Shown: positions 14,916 through 22,985 of the stretch, one piece after another
Layout of the letters: every line of letters starts with the position of its first letter
How positions within the stretch are numbered: position 1 is the first letter of the stretch
Source of the DNA: Burkholderiaceae bacterium
Lineage (GTDB): Bacteria; Pseudomonadota; Gammaproteobacteria; Burkholderiales; Burkholderiaceae_C
NCBI GenBank assembly: GCA_024710165.1
Contig: JANJVG010000132.1
Coordinates: forward strand, 1 to 37,074
Direction of reading: 5' to 3'
Length of the DNA stretch: 37,074 bases
Translations under genes and position numbers: made by a program
Notes under the pieces: generated by a model
The model's input: the letters and a program-made list of their open reading frames with translations, nothing else
Databases searched by the model: none
Told to the model about the DNA's origin: nothing

Positions 14916-16159
14916 CCTATATTTTTGATGTGGTGATCGTCGGCGCTGGCGCCGCCGGTTTGTTTTGCGCAGGCCAGGCGGGCCAGCGTGGCCTCAAGGT
15001 GCTGCTCATCGACCACGCCCAGGCCGTGGCCGAGAAGATCCGCATCTCGGGCGGCGGGCGCTGCAATTTCACCAACCGCGACCTGGACCCGCAGGCGCCG
15101 CACAAGCACTTTGTGGGGCAGAACCCGCAGTTCTGCCGCTCGGCGCTCTCGCGCTACACGCCGGCCGACTTCATCGCGCTGGTGCAAAAGCACGGCATCC
15201 CCTTCCATGAAAAGCACAAGGGCCAGTTGTTCTGCGACCGTTCAGCCGAAGACCTCATCGCCATGCTGCTGGCCGAATGCACTGCTGGCGGTGTGGAACG
15301 CTGGCAGCCCTGCAGCGTCAAAAAAGTAGTGTTTTTGGCCTCTGAGGCATATGGGGCGAGCGCTGGCAGCTATCAAATTCATACCGATCGCGGGCTGGTG
15401 CAGGCGCGCAGCCTAGTGGTAGCGACGGGTGGGCTGTCCATCCCCAAGATCGGCGCCACGGACTTCGGCTATCGGATCGCGCAGCAGTTTGACGTGCCCC
15501 TGGTGGAGCGCCGCCCCGGCCTGGTGCCGCTGACCTTCGACGGCGAGGCCTGGGCACCCTGGGCGCAGCTCGCCGGGCTGGCGCTGCCGGTGCAGATCAG
15601 CACAGGTGTCAAAAAGTCGCGCATGGCCTTCGACGAAGATCTGCTGTTCACCCACCGCGGGCTGTCGGGCCCGGCGGTGCTGCAGATCTCCAGCTACTGG
15701 CAGGACGGCGCGCCGCTCAGCATCAACCTCGCACCCAGCGTCGATCTGCCCGCTGCCCTGGCGCAAGCCAAGGCCCGATCGCGCAAGCTGATCGCCAACG
15801 AGCTGAGCCAGCTCGTGCCCGGCCGCCTGGCCGACGCCTGGGCCGGGCGGGACGCCGATTGGCAGCGTCCCATCAACGAAGCTGCCGACAAGGCCCTGGC
15901 CCGGCTGGCCGAGCAGATGGCGCGCTGGGAGCTGACACCCACCGGCACCGAGGGCTACAAAAAAGCCGAGGTGACGCTGGGCGGCATCGACACGCGCGCG
16001 CTCTCGCAGCAGACCATGGAATGCAAGGCCCAGCCGGGGCTGTACTTCATCGGCGAGGTGGTGGACGTGACCGGCTGGCTGGGCGGCTACAATTTCCAGT
16101 GGGCCTGGGCCAGCGCGCAGGCCTGCGCACAGGCGCTGCCCTTGCCCCGAGAGGCTTGA
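14912..16159 (+). CDS. BaiN/HI0933-family FAD-dependent oxidoreductase
   Basis: This 415-residue flavoprotein belongs to the HI0933/YhiN/BaiN group. The FAD-binding motif VIVGAGAAGLFCAGQAG starts near residue 8 and is followed by ISGGGRCNFTNRD, diagnostic of the family; the C-terminus has FIGEVVDVTGWLGGYNFQWAWASA. Members are named as aminoacetone oxidases or NAD(P)/FAD-dependent oxidoreductases, and substrates are largely untested. No ATG fits the frame: an in-frame stop at 14873 leaves TTG 14912 or GTG 14930/14933 as starts, and TTG gives the expected N-terminal length. A copy of the palindromic repeat lies in frame at 15331-15378. The gene ends 4 bp before the photolyase gene, so the two are probably co-transcribed. 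Confidence 0.88.
   Translation: MTYIFDVVIVGAGAAGLFCAGQAGQRGLKVLLIDHAQAVAEKIRISGGGRCNFTNRDLDPQAPHKHFVGQNPQFCRSALSRYTPADFIALVQKHGIPFHEKHKGQLFCDRSAEDLIAMLLAECTAGGVERWQPCSVKKVVFLASEAYGASAGSYQIHTDRGLVQARSLVVATGGLSIPKIGATDFGYRIAQQFDVPLVERRPGLVPLTFDGEAWAPWAQLAGLALPVQISTGVKKSRMAFDEDLLFTHRGLSGPAVLQISSYWQDGAPLSINLAPSVDLPAALAQAKARSRKLIANELSQLVPGRLADAWAGRDADWQRPINEAADKALARLAEQMARWELTPTGTEGYKKAEVTLGGIDTRALSQQTMECKAQPGLYFIGEVVDVTGWLGGYNFQWAWASAQACAQALPLPREA
15331..15378 (-). repeat. Palindromic repeat, copy 3, inside the flavoprotein gene
   Basis: In the gene strand this reads tttttggcctct...agcgctggcagctatcaaatt, the reverse orientation of the family. It is in frame and adds about 16 residues (VFLASEAYGASAGSYQ) without breaking the gene. 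Confidence 0.65.
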
Positions 16160-16163
16160 ATCC

Positions 16164-17741
16164 ATGAGCTACACCGTAGTCTGGTTCAAGCGCGACCTGC
16201 GACTGCACGACCATGCCGCACTGGCACACGCGGCCACACAGGGCCCGGTGCTGTGCCTGTATGTGATCGAGCCAACGCTGTGGGCGCAGCCCGATGCAGC
16301 GCACCAGCACTACGCCTTCATTCTGGAAAGCCTGCGCGAACTGGCCCATGACCTCCGGGCGCTGGGGGGCCACCTGCAGGTGCGCACCGGCGAGGTGCCG
16401 GCGGTGCTGGCCCAGCTGCATGCGCTGCAACCCTTCGCACGCCTGATGTCGCACGAGGAAACCGGCAATGCCGCCAGTTTCGAGCGCGACAAAGCCGTGG
16501 CGCGCTGGTGCCGCGCACAAGGGGTGCAATGGCAGGAATTCGCCCCGTTCGGCGTGGTGCGCCGCCTGGCCAGCCGCGACCAGTGGCATGCCCACTGGGC
16601 TGCGCACACGCAGGCAGCGCAGTGGCCCAGCCCGGCGCCGGGTACGCTGCAGTTCCAGCCTGCGCCCTGGGAGCGCCAGCGAGCGCCGGCCGCGCCCGAC
16701 CTCGGCCTTCACGACCCGGACCCGCCCCGGCGCCAGCGCGGCGGGCGCAGCCGCGGCCTGGCGGTGCTACAGGATTTTTTGCAGTACCGCTGCCACCAAT
16801 ACCGCGGCGGCATCTCGTCACCGCTGTCAGCGCCCACCGCCTGCTCGCGCCTATCGCCACACCTGGCCTACGGCACCCTGAGCCTGCGTGAAGTGGTGCA
16901 GGCCACCGAGCATCAATTGCTTCAATATCAGGAGCATTCTGCCCATTCTGCCAAAGGGCTTTCGGCATTTTTGAGCCGATTGCACTGGCACTGCCACTTC
17001 ATCCAGAAGCTCGAGTCCGAGCCCGAGCTGGAATGGCGCAACCTGCACCGCGGCTACGACGGCCTGCGCGAGGGCGACTGGAATCCGGCGCACTTTGCCG
17101 CACTGCAGGCCGGGCGCACCGGCTGGCCGCTGGTGGACGCTTGCGTGGCCATGCTGCACGCAACCGGCTGGCTGAACTTCCGCATGCGTGCCATGCTGGT
17201 GTCGGTGGCGGCATACCCGCTGTGGCTGCACTGGCAGCCGGTGGGCCAGTGGCTGGCGCGGCAGTTTCTCGATTACGAGCCCGGTATCCACTGGAGCCAG
17301 ATGCAGATGCAGTCGGGCACCACCGGCATCAACACCACACGCGTCTACAACCCCGTCAAGCAGGCGCAAGACCACGACCCGCACGGCACCTTTGTGCGGC
17401 GCTGGTGCCCGGCATTGCGACGTGTGCCCGACACCTGGCTGCTGGAGCCCTGGCGCATGCCCGAGAGCGTCCAGCAGGCCTGCGGCGTGCGCCTGGGCGC
17501 CGACGCCCCCGCAGGCGCGCCCGATGCGTGGCCGCTGCCGCCGGTCGATCTGGCAGCAGCCACACGCACCGCCAAAGATCGCCTGCACCGCCTGCGCCGC
17601 TCGCCGCAAGTGCGCGCGGGCAAGGCGTCCATCGTCGAAAAACACGGCTCGCGCAAGCCCCCTGCCACGGGGCGCCCGCGCCGCCAGCCCACCCCCCCTG
17701 CCCAGCAGGCGGGCGGCGCACAACTTCCACTCGATTTTTGA
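16164..17741 (+). CDS. phrB: Deoxyribodipyrimidine photolyase (class I-like cryptochrome/photolyase)
   Basis: This 525-residue enzyme is predicted to split UV-induced pyrimidine dimers using blue light. The antenna-binding N-terminal domain begins [16 protein letters not shown]. The FAD domain includes [60 protein letters not shown] and [16 protein letters not shown]. The family Trp residues around TGWLNFR and IHWSQ are present. The C-terminus is about 50 residues longer than usual, basic and Pro-rich. A lower-GC insert at about 16911-16976 may derive from a repeat. It is followed within 5 bp by the DUF2256 gene. CPD specificity is assumed; the motif HWHCHFIQK marks a subgroup whose specificity I cannot read. 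Confidence 0.9.
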   Translation: MSYTVVWFKRDLRLHDHAALAHAATQGPVLCLYVIEPTLWAQPDAAHQHYAFILESLRELAHDLRALGGHLQVRTGEVPAVLAQLHALQPFARLMSHEETGNAASFERDKAVARWCRAQGVQWQEFAPFGVVRRLASRDQWHAHWAAHTQAAQWPSPAPGTLQFQPAPWERQRAPAAPDLGLHDPDPPRRQRGGRSRGLAVLQDFLQYRCHQYRGGISSPLSAPTACSRLSPHLAYGTLSLREVVQATEHQLLQYQEHSAHSAKGLSAFLSRLHWHCHFIQKLESEPELEWRNLHRGYDGLREGDWNPAHFAALQAGRTGWPLVDACVAMLHATGWLNFRMRAMLVSVAAYPLWLHWQPVGQWLARQFLDYEPGIHWSQMQMQSGTTGINTTRVYNPVKQAQDHDPHGTFVRRWCPALRRVPDTWLLEPWRMPESVQQACGVRLGADAPAGAPDAWPLPPVDLAAATRTAKDRLHRLRRSPQVRAGKASIVEKHGSRKPPATGRPRRQPTPPAQQAGGAQLPLDF

Positions 17742-17746
17742 ATGCC

Positions 17747-17905
17747 ATGCCCCAGCGCAGAAAATCCGACCTGCCCCACAAGACCTGCCCCTGTTGCGGC
17801 CGGCCCTTTGCATGGCGCAAAAAATGGGAGCGCGACTGGGAACAGGTCATCTACTGCTCCGAACGCTGCCGCCGTAGCAAGCAGCCCCGGGAGAATCCAC
17901 GATGA
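17747..17905 (+). CDS. DUF2256 mini-protein (zinc-ribbon-like)
   Basis: This gene is only 52 codons long. The protein begins [20 protein letters not shown] and ends [15 protein letters not shown]. It has a Cys pattern CPCC...C...C that suggests a small zinc ribbon, and many basic and aromatic residues. These features match the DUF2256 family, whose genes are often found next to photolyases and cryptochromes, but its function is not established. It sits between the two photolyase genes: 5 bp after phrB, and its TGA overlaps the next ATG by 4 bases (atga), so translation is coupled. A role in folding, metal supply or DNA binding for the FeS photolyase is an inference. Confidence 0.87.
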   Translation: MPQRRKSDLPHKTCPCCGRPFAWRKKWERDWEQVIYCSERCRRSKQPRENPR

Positions 17906-19500
17906 ACCCGCCCCGCGACGCCCTGCAGGCCCACAACAAGCCGGAAACGACCCCGGCCACGCACACGCTGCGCCTGATCCTGGGCGACCAGCTCAACCCG
18001 CAGCACTCCTGGTTTGCGTCGGTGCAGCCCGGGGTGGTGTATGTGCTGATGGAAGTGCGCCAGGAAACGGATTACGTGCTGCACCACGCACAAAAAATCA
18101 TCGCCATTTTTGCCGCCATGCGTGCGCTGGCCCGGCAACTGCAGGCGGCGGGGCACCGCGTGCACTACCTATGCATCGACCACCCCGCCAACCGCCAGAA
18201 CCTGGCCGACAACCTGCAGGCACTCATGGCGTACTACCAGCCTCAACGGCTGGAGTACCAGGAGCCCGATGAATACCGGGTGGACCTGAATTTACAAACA
18301 CTTTTGGCATCAAGCCCTTACAGATCAAGCGTAAGCAGCTCTCGTGTTGATAGCGAACACTTTTACACCCAGCGCCACGAGGTGGCCGAATTTTTTGCCG
18401 GACGCCAGCAGTGGCTGATGGAACGCTTCTACCGCCACATGCGTACCCGCCACCGCGTGCTGATGGACAGCCACGGCGCGCCGGCCGGTGGCCAGTGGAA
18501 TTTTGACCAGGAGAACCGCAAGCCCTGGAAAGGCGCCCCGCCGGAGCCGGCCGACATGCGCCCGCTCCACGACCACAGCGCCCTGTGGGCCGGCATCCAG
18601 GCGGCCGGCGTGCGCAGCATGGGCGAGCCCTGCGCCGACCGGTTTCGCTGGCCCCTGCACCGCCAGGAAGCACTGCAGCAGCTCGACCACTTCATCGCGC
18701 ACGCCCTGCCCCACTTTGGCGATTACCAGGACGCCATGAGCCGCAAGGCCTGGCGGCTGTTCCACTCACTGCTGTCCTTTGCGCTGAACGTGAAGATGCT
18801 CAACCCGCGCGAAGTGGTGGAACGGGTCGAAGCCGACTGGCGCTGCGGCCGCACCCCGCTGGCGGCTGCCGAGGGCTTCATCCGCCAGATCCTGGGCTGG
18901 CGCGAATACGTGCGCGGCATTTACTGGGCGCAGATGCCGGGTTACGACCAGCACAACTACTTCGGCGACACCACGCCACTGCCTGCGTGGTTCTGGACGG
19001 GCCACACGCGCATGAACTGCCTGGCCGCCGCCATTGGCGGATCGCTGCACAACGCCCATGCGCACCACATCCAGCGCCTCATGGTCATCGGCAACTTCGC
19101 CCTGCTCGCCGGCCTGGACGTGCAGGCGCTGCACCGCTGGTACCTGGGCGTGTACATCGACGCCTTCGAATGGGTGGAGCTGCCCAACACCCTGGGCATG
19201 AGCCAGTTCGCCGACGGCGGCCTGCTGGCCACCAAGCCCTATGTCGGCAGCGCCGCCTACATCGACCGCATGAGCGACTACTGCAAAGGCTGCGCCTACG
19301 ATAGAAAACAACGCCTGGGCGACACCGCCTGCCCGTTCAACGCGCTCTACTGGGACTTCCACCAGCGCAACGCCACCCTGCTGCAGCACAACCCGCGCAT
19401 CGGCATGGCCTACCGCCAGCTGGAAAAAATGCCCGCAGCCGAACGCACGGCCATCACCACCCAGGCACAGGCCGTGCGCGCACGGCTGAACCACCTCTGA
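17902..19500 (+). CDS. FeS-type bacterial cryptochrome/(6-4) photolyase
   Basis: This 532-residue protein belongs to the photolyase-related group (DPRP) that includes Agrobacterium PhrB and Rhodobacter CryB, which carry FAD, a lumazine antenna and a [4Fe-4S] cluster. The N-terminus has [16 protein letters not shown]. The four cluster cysteines can be placed: one at RMNCLAAAI and three in DYCKGCAYD followed by DTACPFN. Other conserved segments are [11 protein letters not shown] and [17 protein letters not shown]. In this family members repair (6-4) photoproducts or act as blue-light sensors, and the sequence alone does not say which. A repeat copy lies in frame at 18298-18353, coding for the linker between the antenna and FAD domains. 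The start overlaps the DUF2256 stop, and the SDR gene follows after 27 bp. Confidence 0.92.
   Translation: MNPPRDALQAHNKPETTPATHTLRLILGDQLNPQHSWFASVQPGVVYVLMEVRQETDYVLHHAQKIIAIFAAMRALARQLQAAGHRVHYLCIDHPANRQNLADNLQALMAYYQPQRLEYQEPDEYRVDLNLQTLLASSPYRSSVSSSRVDSEHFYTQRHEVAEFFAGRQQWLMERFYRHMRTRHRVLMDSHGAPAGGQWNFDQENRKPWKGAPPEPADMRPLHDHSALWAGIQAAGVRSMGEPCADRFRWPLHRQEALQQLDHFIAHALPHFGDYQDAMSRKAWRLFHSLLSFALNVKMLNPREVVERVEADWRCGRTPLAAAEGFIRQILGWREYVRGIYWAQMPGYDQHNYFGDTTPLPAWFWTGHTRMNCLAAAIGGSLHNAHAHHIQRLMVIGNFALLAGLDVQALHRWYLGVYIDAFEWVELPNTLGMSQFADGGLLATKPYVGSAAYIDRMSDYCKGCAYDRKQRLGDTACPFNALYWDFHQRNATLLQHNPRIGMAYRQLEKMPAAERTAITTQAQAVRARLNHL
18298..18353 (-). repeat. Palindromic repeat, copy 4, inside the FeS photolyase gene
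   Basis: In the gene strand: cttttggcatcaagcc, ttacagatcaagcgtaagc and agctctcgtgttgatag, the reverse orientation of the family. It is in frame, coding for roughly [18 protein letters not shown], in a linker of the protein. Confidence 0.65.
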
Positions 19501-19527
19501 CCACCTTGTGAACTCCGAAAAATCACC

Positions 19528-20259
19528 ATGACCGCGGCTCCGCACCCTGCTCCCAGCCTGAATCTGGACTCCTTCCCCGCCGGCTTTCGCGCCCTGGTCA
19601 TTGGCGCCAGCGGCGGCATCGGCCAGGCTTTTGTGCAGGCACTGCAGGACCATCCACGCTGCGGTGAGGTCATCGCGCTGCACCGCCAGAGCACGCCCCG
19701 GCTGGACCTGGACGACGAGACCAGCCTGGCCGATGCGGCCCAGGCCTTGCGCGGCACAGGCGCGTTTCACCTCATTCTTCACGCCGCCGGTGTGCTGCAC
19801 GGCGCCGGCTTCATGCCGGAGAAAAAGCTCGGCGACCTGAACTACGCCCAGCTTGAAGCCACGTTCCGCATCAACACCTTCGGCCCGGCGCTGGTACTGC
19901 GGCATTTTTGCCCGCTGCTCGACCCCGGTCGCAGCGTGCTGGCAGTGCTTTCAGCCAAGGTGGGCAGCATTGGCGACAACCGTCTGGGCGGCTGGTACAG
20001 CTACCGGGCATCGAAGGCGGCACTCAACATGCTGCTCAAGACCGCCGCCATTGAAATGCAGCGCAGCCGCGCGCAGGCGGTGCTGGTAAGCCTGCACCCG
20101 GGCACCATGCACACGCGCCTGTCCGAACCCTTCAGGGGTGCGCAGATCGGCCGCAGCGCGGCCGATGCGGCTGCCGACCTGCTGGGCGTACTCAACCGCC
20201 TGACACCCGGCGATTCCGGCGGCTTCTTTGCCTACTCGGGCGAACGCCTTCCCTGGTAG
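19528..20259 (+). CDS. Short-chain dehydrogenase/reductase of the photolyase cluster
   Basis: This 243-residue protein is a classical SDR. It has the NAD(P)-binding motif VIGASGGIGQAF near residue 25, the HAAGVL equivalent of NNAG near residue 90, and the catalytic YSYRASK with an upstream Ser (VLSAKVGSIG). It resembles CsgA-type SDRs. The substrate is unknown. The gene starts 27 bp after the FeS photolyase gene on the same strand. Such an SDR often accompanies photolyase genes in related bacteria, so a linked role in cofactor or damage-associated metabolism is possible but unproven. Confidence 0.88.
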   Translation: MTAAPHPAPSLNLDSFPAGFRALVIGASGGIGQAFVQALQDHPRCGEVIALHRQSTPRLDLDDETSLADAAQALRGTGAFHLILHAAGVLHGAGFMPEKKLGDLNYAQLEATFRINTFGPALVLRHFCPLLDPGRSVLAVLSAKVGSIGDNRLGGWYSYRASKAALNMLLKTAAIEMQRSRAQAVLVSLHPGTMHTRLSEPFRGAQIGRSAADAAADLLGVLNRLTPGDSGGFFAYSGERLPW

Positions 20260-20287
20260 CCTGGCAAGGCCGCTGCACACGAGGCAC

Positions 20288-20315
20288 TTGATGCCTGGTG
20301 TGTCAAGGCTATAAT
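20288..20315 (+). promoter_or_regulatory. Sigma-70 promoter of rpsU
   Basis: A TTGATG -35 box and a perfect TATAAT -10 box are separated by 16 bases. Transcription would begin near 20322, giving a leader of about 134 bases before the rpsU ATG. Confidence 0.8.
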
Positions 20316-20336
20316 CTGCGGCTTTGTTGGCAACAG

Positions 20337-20432
20337 CCCCGTCGGCCAAATACTAGTTACAGTCACTGACTGAGACGGGGGAACCCGCCGCGCACGGTCT
20401 TGAGGCCCGATCTCCCCAAGACCCTCTGCGGG
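20337..20432 (+). promoter_or_regulatory. Structured 5' leader of rpsU
   Basis: Two nested structures can be drawn. First, CCCCGTC (20337-20343) pairs with GACGGGG (20374-20380) and encloses the hairpin CAGTC-act-GACTG (20360-20372). Second, CCCGC (20384-20388) pairs with GCGGG (20428-20432) and encloses GGTCTTG (20396-20402) paired with CAAGACC (20417-20423). There is no T-run after it, so it does not look like a terminator. It may be a ribosomal-protein leader through which S21 controls its own mRNA. Confidence 0.5.
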
Positions 20433-20455
20433 CACATTTTGGAAACCATTAGCTA

Positions 20456-20668
20456 ATGACCACCATCCGTGTAAAAGAAAACGAACCCTTTGACGTTGCC
20501 CTGCGCCGCTTCAAGCGCACCATCGAAAAGCTGGGCCTGCTGACCGACCTGCGCGCCCGCGAGTTCTACGAAAAGCCCACCGCCGAGCGCAAGCGCAAGA
20601 AGGCCGCCGCCGTCAAGCGCCACTACAAGCGCGTGCGCAGCATGCAGCTGCCCAAGAAGCTGTACTGA
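20456..20668 (+). CDS. rpsU: 30S ribosomal protein S21
   Basis: This 70-residue, highly basic protein is bS21 of the small ribosomal subunit, which helps start translation near the 3' end of 16S rRNA. The N-terminus [20 protein letters not shown] and the C-terminal basic tail [16 protein letters not shown] are diagnostic. It has its own strong promoter, a structured leader and a perfect terminator, so it is mostly a monocistronic unit. As in many Proteobacteria it lies upstream of yqeY, but dnaG and rpoD do not follow here. Confidence 0.98.
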
Positions 20669-20700
20669 GCACAGCCCGGCCCGTCCTCGGACAGCCACTG

Positions 20701-20740
20701 AACCCGCGCTAGGGACGCCAAGCGCGGGTTTTTGTTTTTT
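20701..20740 (+). terminator. Rho-independent terminator of rpsU
   Basis: A perfect 10-bp stem (aacccgcgct with agcgcgggtt) and a 10-base loop are followed by tttgtttttt. It lies 32 bp after the rpsU stop. Confidence 0.95.
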
Positions 20741-20745
20741 GGGTC

Positions 20746-20797
20746 TGCCAAAAAGCTTTCTGGCGGCGTTGACGCCTGGTCAGAAAGCCTTTCGGCA
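20746..20797. repeat. Long imperfect palindrome between rpsU and yqeY
   Basis: Two 17-base arms, TGCCAAAAAGCTTTCTG and CAGAAAGCCTTTCGGCA, pair with only two A-C mismatches. The 18-base centre forms a further GGCG-ttga-CGCC stem. It lies just past the rpsU terminator and 40 bp before the yqeY ATG. It is unrelated to the 50-bp repeat family in this window. It could be a REP-like element or a regulatory stem in the yqeY mRNA. Confidence 0.6.
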
Positions 20798-20837
20798 AAC
20801 CCTGTCCCCTGCCACCATCCGATTGAAGGAAGCCGCC

Positions 20838-21284
20838 ATGAGCCTCAAGGACCAGATCACCGAAGACATGAAAACCGCCATGCGTGCCAAGGACAGCGAG
20901 CGCCTGGGCACCATCCGCCTGCTGCAGGCCGCGATGAAGCAAAAGGAAGTGGACGAGCGCATCACGCTGGACGACGGGGCCATCGTCGCCATCGTGGACA
21001 AGCTCATCAAGCAGCGCAAGGACAGCATCACCGCCTTCGAGGGCGCGGGCCGTCAGGACCTGGCCGACAAGGAAAAGGCCGAGATGGCCGTTCTGCAGGC
21101 CTACCTGCCCGCACGCATGTCGGCCGAGGAAGTGACCGCCGCCGTGCAGGCCATCGTGGCCGAAGTCGGCGCCAAGGGTCCGGGCGACATGGGCAAGGTG
21201 ATGGGCGTGGTCAAAACGCGCCTGGCGGGCAAGGCCGACATGGGCCAGGTTTCCGCTGCGGTCAAGGCCGCACTGGCGGGCTGA
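20838..21284 (+). CDS. yqeY: GatB/YqeY domain protein
   Basis: This 148-residue protein is a YqeY homologue: helical, with MSLKDQITEDMKTAMRAKD at the start, RLLQAAMKQKEVDER and YLPARMSAEEV in the middle and GDMGKVMGVVKTRL near the end. The domain also forms the tail of GatB in the tRNA-dependent amidotransferase, where it binds tRNA, so a tRNA-linked role is suspected. The ATG at 20838 has ribosome binding site gaagga. It follows rpsU as in many Proteobacteria. It is separated from rpsU by a terminator and a long palindrome, and is followed after 67 bp by a BLUF gene. Confidence 0.93.
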   Translation: MSLKDQITEDMKTAMRAKDSERLGTIRLLQAAMKQKEVDERITLDDGAIVAIVDKLIKQRKDSITAFEGAGRQDLADKEKAEMAVLQAYLPARMSAEEVTAAVQAIVAEVGAKGPGDMGKVMGVVKTRLAGKADMGQVSAAVKAALAG

Positions 21285-21351
21285 ACCCTCCCCTTTGGCG
21301 CATGGTTGCAGGCCGCCACGGCGGCTCTGCTCTGACCAACGCCACACCCCG

Positions 21352-21753
21352 ATGGACCTGTACCAGCTTTTCTACCTCAGCCGTTCCGTCGCCGCCCCTG
21401 ACGACCTGGACCGGCTGCTGGCCAGTGCACGCCGCCACAACCAGCGGCGCGGCGTAACCGGCGTGATGCTGTTTTCCGGGGGGCACTTTGCCCAGTTGCT
21501 GGAAGGCCCTGCGCAGGCGCTGCGCGAAACCATGGTCTTCATCGATGCGGACACCCGCCACACCGCGGTGACCCGGCTGGTCGAAGGACCCATTGCTCGC
21601 CGCCGCTTCGACAACTGGAGCATGGCCTTTTTCGAGGCCCCGGGTGCGGACGACCTCATCCATCATCTTCTGGCCGGTGCGCCCGTTTCACTCGAACGTG
21701 CCCAGCGCATCATGGAACGCATGCTGGCCCACTGCCCACCCACAGAACACTGA
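21352..21753 (+). CDS. BLUF-domain blue-light sensor
   Basis: This 133-residue protein is a single BLUF domain with a short helical tail. BLUF domains bind FAD and switch on blue light through a Tyr-Gln hydrogen-bond network. The expected residues are visible: Tyr in LYQLFYLSRS near residue 8, Asn in RRHNQRRGVTGVMLF near 31, Gln in FAQLLEG near 47, and Trp in NWSMAF near 88. It has no output domain, so it must act through a partner. It lies 67 bp after yqeY on the same strand and converges with the atypical regulator gene at 21971. About 1 kb upstream ends the photolyase cluster, so several light-related genes lie together. The N-terminus at ATG 21352 fits the family. Confidence 0.92.
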   Translation: MDLYQLFYLSRSVAAPDDLDRLLASARRHNQRRGVTGVMLFSGGHFAQLLEGPAQALRETMVFIDADTRHTAVTRLVEGPIARRRFDNWSMAFFEAPGADDLIHHLLAGAPVSLERAQRIMERMLAHCPPTEH

Positions 21754-21785
21754 AGCGACGCTGGAGCTCTTCGCAGGCTGCACCG

Positions 21786-21818
21786 GGCCGCCGACCGTTG
21801 CGGCATCGGCGGCCGTTT
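21786..21818. terminator. Possible bidirectional terminator between convergent genes
   Basis: A perfect 9-bp stem GGCCGCCGA/TCGGCGGCC with an 11-base loop is followed on the plus strand by gttt only. A second short palindrome, CTGGCCTGCAGGCCAG, lies at 21881-21896. The weak T-run makes this a low-confidence call. Confidence 0.35.
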
Positions 21819-21970
21819 GCCGGCTGACGCGAGGCCCTGGTCCAGCGAATCAGAGACATCGGCGGTACGTGGGTACCTGACTGGCCTGCAGGCCAGGCTG
21901 CGCGCGCTGCCGCGTTGTCCCACCCGGCGAGCACGGCAACGACGGATGCGGAGCAGACAGTACCGCACGG

Positions 21971-22741
21971 TTACACGCACACCAGCGGCGCCCGGAATTC
22001 GTAACCCACCCTGGAGACGCTGTGCACCGGCACCGGCGATTGCCCAGCCTGTTCAATGCGCTTGCGCAAGCGATACAGGGTGACATGCAGTGCATTGTCC
22101 ATGGCGCCTGCCTCCTTTCCCCACAGGTTTTCGATCAGCACACGGCGCACCACGCGGCCATTGCCAGCGCGCGCAAAGCAGCGCAGGAGGGTCCTGTCGC
22201 TGTCCCCCAGCGGTATGCGCGTGCCGTCAGGGGCCAGTAAAACCGATTGCGCATCAAGCAGCGTCCAGGGCGTCCGGGGCGTGGCTGGCGCTCCGGAAAG
22301 CGTACGCCGCTCGAGGGCATGAAAAGCTGCCAGCAGGTGATCCGGCGGCGCATCCTGGCGCAGCACCATGTCTGCCCCTGCCTCCAGCGCAGCCACAAAC
22401 CCATCACCGTGCTGATTGCTGATGGCGAGAATCCCGGCAGGGCTGCGCCGGCGAATCAGGCGGATCAAGTCCTGGCCCGAAACACCCTGCTGCTCCAGGC
22501 ACACCCCGTACAACGGGAAATCAAAAGCCTGCGGCGACAACAAAAAATCGTCTCCGTCATCAAACCACGCGCTGCGGGCGCCCCCGGGCAAGGGCTGGGC
22601 AGGCGCAGTGCCGATCCATGCGAGTGCAGCATGGGGGGTGTGGTTTGAGTCAAGGCAGGAGCTCAAGGGTGATCCGGAAAGGCAACGACTGATGGCAAGC
22701 GCCCTGAAGTGGGAGTGCGTTTCAAAACGAAGCTCCAACAC
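21971..22741 (-). CDS. Atypical OmpR-like regulator with degenerate receiver domain
   Basis: The C-terminal 90 residues are a clear winged-helix DNA-binding domain of the OmpR type: DGTRIPLGDSDRTLLRCFA, VVRRVLIENLWG, ALHVTLYRLRKRIEQAG and SVSRVGYEFRAPL. Before it lies a weak receiver-like domain with GVSGQDLIRLIRRRSPAGIL and FVAALEAGADMVLRQDAPPDHLLAAF. At the usual phospho-acceptor Asp there is a Cys (YGVCLEQQGVSG), and the conserved Lys is also missing, so it cannot be switched by normal phosphorylation. The start is uncertain: there is no suitable ATG, and GTG 22741, TTG 22738 or TTG 22676 are possible. No partner kinase is nearby. The stop faces that of the BLUF gene 217 bp away. The target and signal are unknown. 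Confidence 0.65.
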   Translation of the reverse strand: MLELRFETHSHFRALAISRCLSGSPLSSCLDSNHTPHAALAWIGTAPAQPLPGGARSAWFDDGDDFLLSPQAFDFPLYGVCLEQQGVSGQDLIRLIRRRSPAGILAISNQHGDGFVAALEAGADMVLRQDAPPDHLLAAFHALERRTLSGAPATPRTPWTLLDAQSVLLAPDGTRIPLGDSDRTLLRCFARAGNGRVVRRVLIENLWGKEAGAMDNALHVTLYRLRKRIEQAGQSPVPVHSVSRVGYEFRAPLVCV

Positions 22742-22985
22742 AGGACCCGGGCGAGGAAGGCATGGCGCCGGGCACGAACTCGGCGGAATGCGGCCAGAAT
22801 CCCGTCGGGAATGAAACACGCCGGATGCCGATCCAGCGCAACGGTTTCGGTCTGGCTCGTTGCTGGCTGCACCCCCCTGATGCTCAGAACCCCTGGGTCG
22901 GGGCCGGACAGGCATTCGTCCGGCGCAAGGAGCCGCCCTGCGCCCCGGCTGCTGCGGCAGGCGCATCGGGCCCACCGCACCGGGG

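Noticed and set aside
21881..21896. Perfect 16-bp palindrome CTGGCCTGCAGGCCAG as a recombination site
   Set aside because: Single occurrence in a GC-rich intergenic gap with no mobile genes nearby; too little support.
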